From NCBI GenBank assembly GCA_964036195.1, contig OZ038453.1, positions 8,261,469 through 8,325,468 on the forward strand: a DNA stretch of 64,000 bases, written 5' to 3'. This document shows positions 1 to 12,200 of the stretch, piece after piece. The DNA comes from Sphaerolaimus hirsutus (Eukaryota > Nematoda > Chromadorea > Monhysterida > Sphaerolaimidae). The notes under the pieces were generated by a model. That model saw only the letters and a list, made by a program, of their open reading frames with translations. It did no database searches and had not been told where the DNA came from. The stretch's first letter is position 1. Each line of letters starts with the position of its first letter. Both the position numbers and the translations under genes were made by a program.

Positions 1-163
1 TTTCTGTACCGAAAAAACACCGGTACTCACTTACTCGCGTACTTTTTAAAGTATGCGAGTAAGTGAGTACCGGATTTTTTTATGGAGGGAACGTAAATGT
101 ATTTACACAGTACTCGAGTATACGTATTTATCGAGTAAACGTAAATACGTTTAAACAACTATG
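1..163. repeat. Truncated foldback repeat (CGTATTTACG family)
   Basis: The first 160 bases hold the right part of an element rich in ACGTATTTACGTTTAC motifs, ending near GTTTAAACAACT. The same sequence makes up the ends of larger hAT-like elements at 8824-10491 and 31313-31840. The left end lies outside the window, so no target duplication can be checked. Confidence 0.4.
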
Positions 164-215
164 GTGTGTATAAATATCTTTTTGAAACTGTAAATACAAC
201 CTCAAACTTTTTCAG

Positions 216-274
216 ATCGGAGTTAAATTTCTAAAACCTGCGGAATTTCCGTTTTCACATTATCAATCGTGAAA
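216..274 (+). other. Possible 5' UTR of the ACSL gene
   Basis: A pyrimidine-rich stretch ending TTTTTCAG at 215 could be the acceptor of a 5' UTR intron. The bases 216-274 would then be leader sequence before the ATG at 275. An in-frame TAA at 224-226 shows the coding frame cannot extend further upstream. There is no transcript evidence. Confidence 0.35.
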
Positions 275-3200
275 ATGGGCGCCGGCCAGAGTTCAGAATG
301 TGATATCTCATTCGAAATTCCCAAAGTTTTGGACAACTTCAAGAATCAATCGAAACTGATGCCTGATGGTTCGTTTTTGGGAGATTTTCTCTGGTAAAAT
401 AACTGTATTTGTTTGAATAATTCCCCTGTGGGACGGATGGGAAGAAAAATAATTTCCCCATTCGAATAACCTCTATTCCAATAATTACCCCTTAAGACGT
501 GATCAATTTGTAGTGTCCAATTTGAACAAACGTGGCGTGTTTCGTGGGTATAGGTAACATGATTTGTGGATTGAGTTGATAAAAACATGCTTGATAAATT
601 CTGACGAAATAATAGTTCCCCCTCCAAAAAGTCTGAGGAAAAAAATTCCCCAGAGGAATTATTCGAGCAAATACGTTAGTTCATTTTCTTCTCTGTTTCA
701 GACAATCCCGAAGGCATAAGAGCATCCGTGCTGGAAATCTCCGAGGACGATATCATTGACAAGTCGCTTGACAACTTCTATGACAATTTCGTACACGGAT
801 CCGAATTGGTTTGTCAACTTGACATTTCTACACGAGTTTTGACACTTTAGGAAACTTCTCACCATTTCCGAACAGACTCAAGGGCGGGGACAGTGCCTAG
901 GCACCAGGGCGCCATTATTGACGCCACACATTAATGGCGCCAACGCCAAAGACGCGCCAGCGGGCGCCAAAAATGATCGGCCATATGAATGGCAAACTTA
1001 TGAGGAAGTTAAACAAAAGGCGGATGATTTTGGATTGGGTTTGAGACATTTCGGCATGGCGCCGCAACGGGAGAAACACAGTTGGTTGTTGTTTTTAGTT
1101 TTGAATGGGGCTCCAAAAAACTTATGAAAGACTTTTAATTGCACTTTCGAGTATCCCCAAGGTTTTCAAGTTGGGTTTGGAACGACGTGGCATACTAAAC
1201 ATGTAAACCCACTAGTCATGTACACACGCCAGTCATCTATTTTGGGGGGTTTAACACAGCATGGGAGTTAGTGGCAGTGGGTTTACATGATAAGTGGGGT
1301 ACATAGCGCGGCCGCAGTGCGTGTACACTTGCATTGTTTTTGCCATTATTTTGATTACACTACTAAAAGATGAAATTAAAAACTCAGATGTGTAACAATT
1401 GATTTATGAGGTGTGAATTTGTCATTAAGCAGTATAATCAAAAGGGTGACAAAAATAATGTGAGTTAACAGGCACTGGTACCCAGGCTATGTACTTTACT
1501 AATCATGTAATCCCACTGCTGTTAACCCATGTGCCAGGCTTATCCGCCCTCAACTACATGACTATCGGATCTACATGACTAGTGGGTTTACACGACTACA
1601 GGCACAGGACCACTTAACCACGTGCTGAAACACATAGAAAAATTTACTGCTATGCATTTATGAACTCAAACCCTGGGTTCTAAATGCCTTGTGCCTGTAG
1701 TCATGTAAACCCACTAGTCATATAGATCTGCTATTAATGTATTTAATGCCAAACACGCCATACGCGCCGGTACGAATCCCCCCCCCGTTCACCCGGCTCT
1801 AAATGTATAGAATCCGCCTCCCTGGCGAGAAAAATCCTGGCTACGTCCCTGAACACCGGGTAGCGCTACATGACTACCGGGTTTACATGAGCACGGGTTT
1901 AAGCTGTCATAATGTGCTAAATCCTAAACGAGATAGGGGCCCCCGTAAGAATTTTGATGTTTCTAACTGTACAATTTCGCTTATATTTGAAACTTCAATG
2001 AATACACATAAATATTTCCGCATTCGAAAAATGTGCCCATTTTAGCGATGAAACACGTCAATGAAAAGAAAGATAATCTGTTTGAAAAATTTAAAAAGCG
2101 GCTTGCTACTAATGAAAAGGGTTATGGTTTTTCCAACTTTATTTATTTCAATTTTTGGTTATCCACTACTTATCATTTCATTTTTCGCCACATCCAAGTT
2201 GTTTGTTCATTTTTATTTTTTTAAATTGTATTGTTTAACTTTAATTGGTTAACTTTTTATTTAAAAAATACCCCCCACCAAAATCACCCAAACACAGATG
2301 CAACAATGGACATTCTGGGCATATACGCAACCAATTGCGCTGAGTACACGATCGCGGTTATCGGCTGTTCCAAACAAAGCATACCAGTTTGTCCGCTCTA
2401 TGACACTTTGGGACAAGGTCCGTTTTTGTCCTGTGTGTGATTTTTGGACATTTTTGTGTACTTTATGTGAAACAATTGTTGGTGGTTTCTACTTGAATTC
2501 AGGTAATGAGAAAAATAAAATCCCTGTTGTTGTTTTTTTTAATTGGGTGGGATGTGGTAGATTTTATTGTGATGTGCAGTAGCGATGGGAAAAAAACGAA
2601 TTTTCGAATGTTTTTGGAATTATCAAAGTTTTATTTCACCCCTAAATGAAAACACTCGAAAAAAATCGCTTTTTCCTCGAAGAACTCGAAAATGAATAAT
2701 TTGAGCGAAAATTTCAAAAAATAACAATAAAAAGTCGAAAATTAAAAAAAGTATAAAAAAATCGAAAATATGAATATATTTCGTGAACTCAGTTCGAAAA
2801 TTCAAAAACTACTTTCCGAAAAAATTCAAAATTCGGTAAGTCTGTTTAGAAAAAAAAACACACAAATTAAAAACCATTTTTTTCCAGAGGTTTTCCCACC
2901 GGCACAGTCCCTAAAACACCCCCTGAAACACCTCCAAAACACCCCCAAACACCCCCAAAACACCTCCAATACACCCCCAAAACAGCCCCAAAATCGCAGG
3001 CGCCATTCGTCACATCCTAGAGCAAACATCCATGCGTGTGGCCATGTGCGACACTTTCGAACGTGCCTGCAAATTGATCAAATCTGTGAAGCAAAATTCC
3101 GGGGCTGGTGATAAGATTCATTTGGAAAGGGTCGTTGTGATTAATGGGGCTATGGAAGGGGAGGCTAAAGGTTCGTTTTTTTGCTTTTTTTGTTTTGTTT

Positions 3201-6200
3201 TTCTAGCGCGGGTTTTTTCGAAGTGTGAAAAGAAACTGGAATGCGTGTGCAAAAATTATTTTGCAAAATTATTACTCCGTGGAAGACACTCGACAACCAT
3301 TTTATCTGTCTATTAGATTATTTCGGGGGGGGGGGGGTGGTTCATTCTTTCCCCAGTCCATTTTGAGGGGGGGGGGGGGGTTAATTCAAGGGGGGGGATA
3401 ATTCGAGGTAATACGATAGTTGTGGGGTAAAATTTACTACGTGTTTTTAAAACCATTTACTCATTATTCACGTTAATGCATACGCAATTTGTGCATTCAC
3501 AGACGAAGCTTTTTCCCTGGGCGCCATGCACAACGTGGAAATATGCACTTTCGATCAAGTTTGCGAACAGGGCAGGGAGCAACAATTCAGGAAACTAGAG
3601 GATGTCCCTGCGAAATCTGATGACATGTCGGTTTGCTGTCAAAATTGACATTTTTTGCTCAATGGGGCCACACGCACGCACACTAGTTGACATCGAAATT
3701 AGTGTCAACTAAATTGTGGGTAATTTTGTGATTTCAACTTTTCTACATTTGAATGTGATAGTTTATTTTATATCGTGGCACTTAGTTTTCATAGTTTCTG
3801 TTAAGTGTGATGCTTAAAAAAACTTTTAGTCGACATTCAGTTGACACAAATTTGCAATGTCAACTAGTGTGTGTGTGGCTCAATTCCACTGTTTCTTTCA
3901 GTTTCCTCCTGTGCTACACATCTGGCACGACGGGTCAACCGAAGGGCGTCATGCTGACGCATGGAAACATGCTTTCGTCGCCGCACGCTGTTTTGGTGGG
4001 TGGACTTGACAATTGGCAAATTTGTGAATACCGTGTTTTCTTGAATAATCCCCCCTCCCCCTCGAATGATTCCCCGCTGTTAGACGACTGAGGAATAATG
4101 CCCCCCCCTTGAATAATCCCCCCTTAAGACATACGATCAAGTCGTTTAGTCCTATTTGAACAAAAATTTTATGTTATTTTGTGAATAACACGTATTTCGT
4201 AAAATGACTTGATAGAAATATTCTTTTAGCTTCAGAAATATTCTTTTTTTTAAATCAATTTTGACGAAATAATAATTTCTGCCTTGAATATCCCACCGTA
4301 TAGACCCCCTCAAAAAAGTGTGACGAAATAATCATTCCCACGGGAATTATTCGAGCATTCGGTATGACAATTTACATGACATTTGACACCTGACTTTACA
4401 TTTTACAAGGTGCGGGACTGGCACCTGGTTGATTTAAAGTATGCATAGATTTTTTTTCGAACTTCTCGCAGGCGTCAAATCGCGTTCACGGGCTTGATGT
4501 GCTCAACCCGCATAAAACTACTTTTTCCTATTTACCCATGGCGCACATTTTTGAAATCGCAATCCAAACTTATGCTCTTTATTGCGGCGCCAGGATCGGT
4601 TTTTATTCCGGCAATATGTTGACTTTAATGGATGATTTGAAGGTCGGTTTGTGGGGTGTTTTTTTGCATTTATAATAAGATTCCGCTAACTCCCACATGT
4701 CAGGTGGGGGGTTAATTCGAGGTGGGGAATTTTTTCATGAATATGTTGGCTGAATAATAATTCTCTCGAATTATCCCCCTCGAGTTTTGCTAGTGATAAG
4801 AGATTAAAGACGCCCTGACGGTTATCACCACTCGAATAAGTCCCCAGGGGAGGTAGTTTTCGTCAGACTTTTTTATTGGAGTTTTTCGAGGGAGGGAGTT
4901 ATTCGACGGGAGAGTGATTTTTCGTGACTTTTTTACTGGTAGGTTATTAGTGGGGAGGACTTTTTTACAGAAAAATTAAGTAAAATGTATCAATTTTTTG
5001 TATTAACCGTATATACTCGAATAATTCCCCCTCTTAAACAGGTGAAAAAATAATTTCCCCCTCAAATAATCTCCCATTTAGGCATATGATTAAGTTTTTG
5101 CATCCAATTTGAGCAAAAATTCATGTCATTTAGTAAAAAAAGCATGTTTCATGAAATCCGTTCATAGGAAGATGCTTAAAATTTTTGACGGAATAATAAT
5201 TCCAACCCCCCAATTGAATAATTCCCCCTTCGAATAGTTTCCCCCTCTTTAAAGTTTGACGAAAAAATAATTTCCCGAGGGGATTATTCTAGTATATACG
5301 GTATGTACTGCGCGGTTTTACCTACTTCCATAAACCTGTGATTTAAGTAAGCAAAAAAATGCTAGTGAACATGAGTTGCAAAAGAATATATGCTTTTTAA
5401 GAATACACACGTAAAACGTCTTTCTCAAATCAAACTTTTTTGTTCAGTCACCTAATAGGGGCGGGGGTTCGGGGGGGGGGTTCATCGAGGATATACTTTC
5501 GAGGGTACCGTATTTCCTCGATTTACCCCCGCCCCCTTGAATTAACCCCGCCCCCTCGAAATACCCCCAGGTGTTTTCGGGCTGGGGAAAAAATAACCCC
5601 CCCTCGAAATACCCCCGTCTGGAATTATGTACATGATGTATGCAGTGTACATTATGTATATATTGGTCGCAGTTTGCATCGCAGCTACACATGTACTAGT
5701 TTGTGTAGCGATAGACGTTGATATGTCCAAATATACCCTACTTGGACACGTTGATTACCTGTTTTGGGTATATAAAAGCGTACTCTTTACTATGAATTTC
5801 GTGAAAATTTCTGACGAAATAATAAACCCCCCCCCCTCAAATAAGCCCCCCCTCGAAATACCCCCTCAAAATTTCCACTGTGGAAAAATAAACCCCCTGG
5901 GGGTATTTCGAGGAAATACCGTAGCTTTATTTCAGTACTACGAACCATCCCCCCATCGCAGGTGTTGCAGCCAACAATGATGCCCGTGGTCCCGCGAATT
6001 TTGTCCCGCCTTCACGACAGCATTCAACACAAAGTGTCCCTCAGCGGAGCCTTGTCCAAATTGGTGTTTAAAAAAGCCTATGAGCATAAATTGGCTAAGA
6101 TGAGGGACGGTGTTGTGACGAAAAATACGATTGCGGATAGATTGGTTTTCAGGTTTGTGGGGTTGGGTTTGGTTTTGGTTGTTTATTGATAGCGTGATTA

Positions 6201-9200
6201 GCGTTCGAAGATATCGGGAGATTTATATTTTTAAAATATTAAAAAAATCTTATATTTTTTATCTACTTTTTCTCTCGGTTTTACCAGAGACATTTCATTA
6301 TATTTATTTTATGAAAAAAAAAATTGAAAAAAAAATTCATTTATATTTTTATATTTATTTAAGTTTCTCTGTTTTTTCAGAGATGAGTTTCTGTTGTTGT
6401 TTTTGTGAGAAATTTTCTGAGATTATATTGTATTTTATTTTCCCAAAAACACCCAATGTTTTCGAACGCTAAACGTGATTAGTCTAAGCCGGTTTTTTCA
6501 AATAGCCTTGATTGGAATTTATCTTTTTTATCATCAGCGTTTGAAAATGTAACCATTCTCGCCCATTGGCGCTTCGCTTCATGTTTTCTCACACATCACG
6601 AGTATTAGAATTTTTAGAGCAAGATTTTTATAACGCTAATTCTGTATTGGGAGTTTAGTTTTATGATTGCTACGATAACTTACAACTTTACGATTAATGA
6701 TTGTTACGATAACGTACTATTTTACAATTAAGTAAAAAATTGTAAATCTTAATTATACGTCATCATAATTACATCAGATCATCCACCCCAGTGAAAATCT
6801 GATTTCAGGAAAATTCAACACGAACTAGGCGGCAAGGTGGAATTTATGATAACCGGCGCGGCCCCAATTTCACCAGAAGTGAGTATGCGTATCCGACTGA
6901 ATGCTGTACAATAAACGTTAACATATTTTGATGAATAAAGTCACATGAAGAATTCTGCATGAAATCAACCATAGTGAAAGCAATATTGATGTATAGAGAA
7001 ATTTTTAAAATTTTACTTCAGATGGGATATGGTAGATGTCTTTGACAGAGGCTTCCTAGTAATGCGAACCCGTTAATCATGTAGACTCGCCAGTAATGTA
7101 TTTTTAACCGCTATTCATGTAGATCGTTAGTCATGTATAGCGGGCATACATGTATAGCGGGGATACATGACTAGCGGGCAGGCCATTAGTAGAAGGTACA
7201 TTACTATATTACCCCAACAGCTGATGGCCATATTGCAGGATGAACACTCTGAGGCAGCACACATCAAGGACATATGTGCAACAGCAGCGGCATCTATGCC
7301 ACTGAACCAGTCAGCCTCTGCTGTTGGCACATGTCTCCTTGATGTTTGCTGTTTGGCAGCGCAGTATTGCAAAATGCACATTGTGCAACATGGCTATCAG
7401 TTGTGGAGGATATATGGCCATGTGCACATGCCGGTGATACCCTGCCCGCTATTCATGTATGTCCCCTGTAATTACATGACTAGCGAATAGAAATATTTGA
7501 CTGACTGGTGGCAACCCCAAGCCCTGTAAAGTGTAAGGTAAAGTGTCAAATGTAAAGTCAAATGCAAAGTCAAGTGTCAATTGTCATGCAAAGTTCAGTA
7601 ATAAAATATTTTCTTTTTTGTTTTGATTGACACTTTACTTTGCATTTGACTTTACATTTGACACTTTACTTTACACTTTACAGGGCTTGGGACTGCCCCA
7701 GGTCTACATGATCAGCGGGTTTACATGACTAGGTACAGGCACAGGGTCGATTTCACTGTTAGGCGCACTGTCAGCAGGCACTATCACAAAAAACAGACAC
7801 CACACAAAACCCCCGCAAAACAAACCCAGCCCCCCACCCCAGGTACTAACTCTCTGCCGGGTGTCCCTGGGCTCCGTCATAGTCGAAGGGTATGGCCAAA
7901 CGGAATGTTCCGCTGCGGGTACTATGACTCTACCCGGTGAAAGTGCCGCGGGACATGTGGGACCACCGCTGCCGCACAACGAAGTGAAGTTGGCCCCCGT
8001 GCCGGAGGTGAGGTTTTGGGTTGGGGGTTGGGGTGGATTGTAAGGCCCCCCTCGAATTACCCCCCGGGGGGTATTTTTTCAGATTGGAAACCTTGAGAGG
8101 TAGGGGGGGGGGGGTATTTCGAGGGGGGCTTATGATTTCGCCAGAAATTTTTTGAAATCCGAGTAGTAAATTGTTGTTTGTGACGTACACAGACATCGAA
8201 AAATGCAACAAAAACCGCCATGTATAAGACTCTATAGACTAAACCCTGTTCTCACATAACACAGTCATTGTTTTAACATGTGTTCTGCGTTTCCCAGATC
8301 ACAAAAGACAGCTTTTGTCATTTACGTTCTCTATACACTAAATTGGGGGGGGTATTTCGAGGAAATACGGTAGTTTCTCACCACAAAAGGTCAGCCAATC
8401 AATAGCTTTTCCCAATAAATTTGCTGAATCTTTCAGTTGAATTACGCCGGCGGTTCAGAAGGGGAAGTGTGTTTCCGAGGTCCGAATATTATGAAAGGCT
8501 ACTTCAAAATGGAACAAGAAACAAAGAATGTTATTGACGCTGATGGCTGGCTGCATACTGGTTCGTTGTTGTCCAGGGATGGAAAAAACGTTGTTTTTTT
8601 CAACTACCCCGTTTAAAAAACAACAACAACCTTTTTTATACTCGGATGACATTACGCCGTACATTTTTCCGGAGGAAACACTCCATCATTACGTCATACC
8701 CGAAACAGTCAGCGTACGCGCAAATCTTCTTTTTTTGTGGGGAGTCAGTTCATAAGTTTTCGGTTGGCCATCTGCCAGCAGAAGTTATAAATCATATCTA
8801 TTTGTAGAGTATCATGTCTGCAGCAGAGTTGCTAAAAGGTACGTACGTTTACTCGGAAAATACGCGTACGCGAGTACGTGGTAAATACGTTTACATACCT
8901 ATACTTTAAAAAAAAGTAACGTACTCACATGTACGCGTACATTTTTACAGCATACGCGTAAAGAAAATGTATTTTAGAACATTTAATATGGGATAAATTT
9001 ATGAAGTATACCCGGCGGACAGCACAGCTAGTATGGAAACCTACCATAATTTTATGAATAAAATCTTGTGATAACTTTCGTAATTGATTATTCCGTAGTA
9101 AAATTGAAATATTATGGTGAAAAAATTGTATTATTTTTGGTCCATTATTCAGATGGGTTATGGTAGGTTTTCATACTAAGTGTGATGTATAACTACACTT

Positions 9201-12200
9201 ATATGTGCAATATTTCGCCAAAATACCCCCCTCCCCCCGGCGGGGATTTGTTGAGTTGTTTCAAAGTGGAAATTTTGCGGGGAGTTAAAACGACGGGGGG
9301 TATTTTAAGGAGTGGGGTTATTTTTCCGCCAGAATTTTTTGGCACTCCCAGTTTACACAGAACACAAACGACAGTTTTTGTCATGTACGTGCACTTTACA
9401 CTCAATTTGGGGGGTATTTCGAGTGGGTACTTACAGAAGTGAATGTAAATACCTACACCACTCGCACCACTCGCGTCAATTTTTCCGGCGAATTTTGAAT
9501 CTCTGCGTACGCGCTTTTTAATTTATTTTTTATCTCATTTACGCAGGATTCATCTTGAAACCACGCTGGCGCCATTTTGGCGCCCCTTTAGGGTAGGGCG
9601 CTGGGCGCCAAGGGCGCCTGGGCGCCAGGCGCCGAGCGAAAAAAATTGTACTCACATTTACGCGTACGTATGAGTAGGGTTGGCCGATGTTTTTTTTTAA
9701 ACGTTTTTTATTAAAAAAAAACGTTTTTTTTTAAAAAAAAACACGACGTCCGAAATGTTTTTTTTTAAAAAAAAACATCGACCGAAATTTTTAGTACTAA
9801 GCACTAGGTATTTTGCAAAATTTTTGCGCGCAAGCGCGCAATTTCAGACACAAATTGACATAAGTGGTTGTTTTAATTGGTTTTGTGGCATTTTTAGTAT
9901 CAAAGTATCCATTTCTATGTGCTACCATGGGTTAATAAGCCGTCATATGTTGCTGTAGTATATAATATTGAGGTAATGTGCTTCCATGTACCTCCACAGT
10001 GTGTAACTTCACTCCCAAAGTAACAACCTCGTTTTATAACCTTGTTTGATCACTATTCCGTGCCCAACTTTACCTGAAGTCACGAACATTCGACTATAAG
10101 GCGATATACGAACGATATGTTGACGAAAAATGGATATTTTTGACACAAATCACCACTTATAATGCTATCCCATGGCTCCACAGACATTATATGGTCATAT
10201 ATAACATCACAGAGTATTGCCACTGTCTGATATACCTATATATGTTGACACAAGGTCATATCTGGGAGCTTTTAAAAAAAAACGTTTTTTATTAAAAAAA
10301 AACGTTTTTTATTAAAAAAAACGTTTTTTTTTAAAAAAAAACATCGAGTTAAAAAAAAACGTTTTTTTTCCAACCCTACGTATGAGTAAAAAATAAGTAT
10401 TTTACGTTTTCTGTACTTTGTGGTGAGTAAAAAATAAATACTTTACGTTTACGTATACTTTCAAAAAAGTTCAGTAATTCTAACAACTCTGGTCTGCAGA
10501 GTATAATAAAAATTTTTTTCCGAAAGTTCCCAAATTTGAGTCAGCAGGTATGTCAGACAAGTGACAGTACTGGTTTTTGGCTGAGGTTTTAAGTAACGGT
10601 TTCGATGCTTGCGTTTAAAAAACAACGTTTAAAAAAGTTTTTTGAAAAAACTCTGGTGACCTCTAGTTGTTGTAGTTTTTTGCACTATTTAAATGTTCCA
10701 AAATGTAGGATTACATTAAAATAAACGAAATATCGACATTTCACAGGTGACATCGCCAAGTGGCAGGAAAATGGCACATTGACGATTATCGACAGGAAGA
10801 AGCATATTTTCAAACTAGCACAAGGGGAATATGTAGCACCGGAGAAAATTGAAAATGTTCGTTTTTGAAAACAATTTCCATCTTAAAACGACCACTCAAG
10901 TTTTTTTTATTTAAAAATCCAGGTCTTAACCCGCATGAATTTGATCAATCAACTATTCGTGGAGGGTAACAGTCTGCAGCGTTATTTGGTGGCTATCGTT
11001 GTTCCAGATGAGCAGGTGTGTTCCCAATAAGATAGAATTACCGTATTACCTCGAAACAGCCCCATGGGGGTTTATTATTTCGCCAGCAAATTTTGAGGGG
11101 GGGGGGTTTCGATTGGGGTTATTATTTCGTCAGAAATTTTCTTAAGGATCGTAGTAAATAGTAGGCATTTGCGTACCCACAACGAGTAATAAATGTGTAC
11201 ATCATGACGTACATCATACCGAAGGGGGGGGGGTATTCCGAGGGGGATTAAATTTTTCCCCAGCCCATTTTAAGGGGGGTTAATTCGAGGTAATACGGTA
11301 TTCGATTTTGATCTCCTTTTCAAAAATGTGATTTTAATTGTGCAAAGTTTCGGCGGCCCGTCACGTTTTTTGGAATGTCGGTTTGACTATTTGGCGCCAG
11401 CATATGGGGCCCACACACACTAGTTGACATCGCAAATTCGTGTCAACAGAATGTCAACTAAAACACAAAAAATTAAAGATCACAGTTAACAGGAACGTAG
11501 AAAATACAAAATAAACTATGCTCACACAGGGGAGTTGAAATCACATAATTAACTAAAATTTAGTTGAATTTAGTTGACACGAATTTTTATGTCAACTCGT
11601 TTGTGGGCTCATAGCACCATTCCATCACAAAACCCTTTCCAGGTTGCCAAAGAATGGCTGTTGAGCCGTCGCCGCGAATCCGCCGCGGAAACCGACGAAA
11701 ATAAACAAAAACCGATCGATTTATCCGACATTTGCGCAAATGCGGAACTTCAACAATATTTGCTGTCGGAAATTTCGAATTTCGGCCGCGCCAACGGGCT
11801 CAATTCCATCGAATTGCCCAAGGCGATTTATTTGTGCTCGGAGCCGTTTAGCGTGGAAAATGGTCGGTTTTTGGTTGCGGAGTTTTTCATTGAGACGAAA
11901 ATGGTTATTGAGGATCACCTATAGCCTGGAGCCAGCCCCGCACCCTGTAAAGTGTCAAATGTCACGGAAAATGTAATGCAAATTTATTAATTGTCATGCA
12001 TGTGAAGTTTCAAAAGGTAATATACCTTTTTATTTGAAACTTTGCATGACAGTTGATATGATTCTTTACAGGTGCACAAAATGCACATGTGCATGCCAGG
12101 TGGCAGTTCCATACCCTGTAAAGTGTAAAGTAAAGTTTCAAATGTCATGTAAAATGACGTGCAAAGTGTCATTTGTCATGACAAATGTAAAGTAAATTTA

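Noticed and set aside
7167-7490. Overlapping plus and minus frames of 107 and 84 codons
   Set aside because: Both arise from an inverted repeat in ACSL intron 10; the true exons on either side splice in phase.
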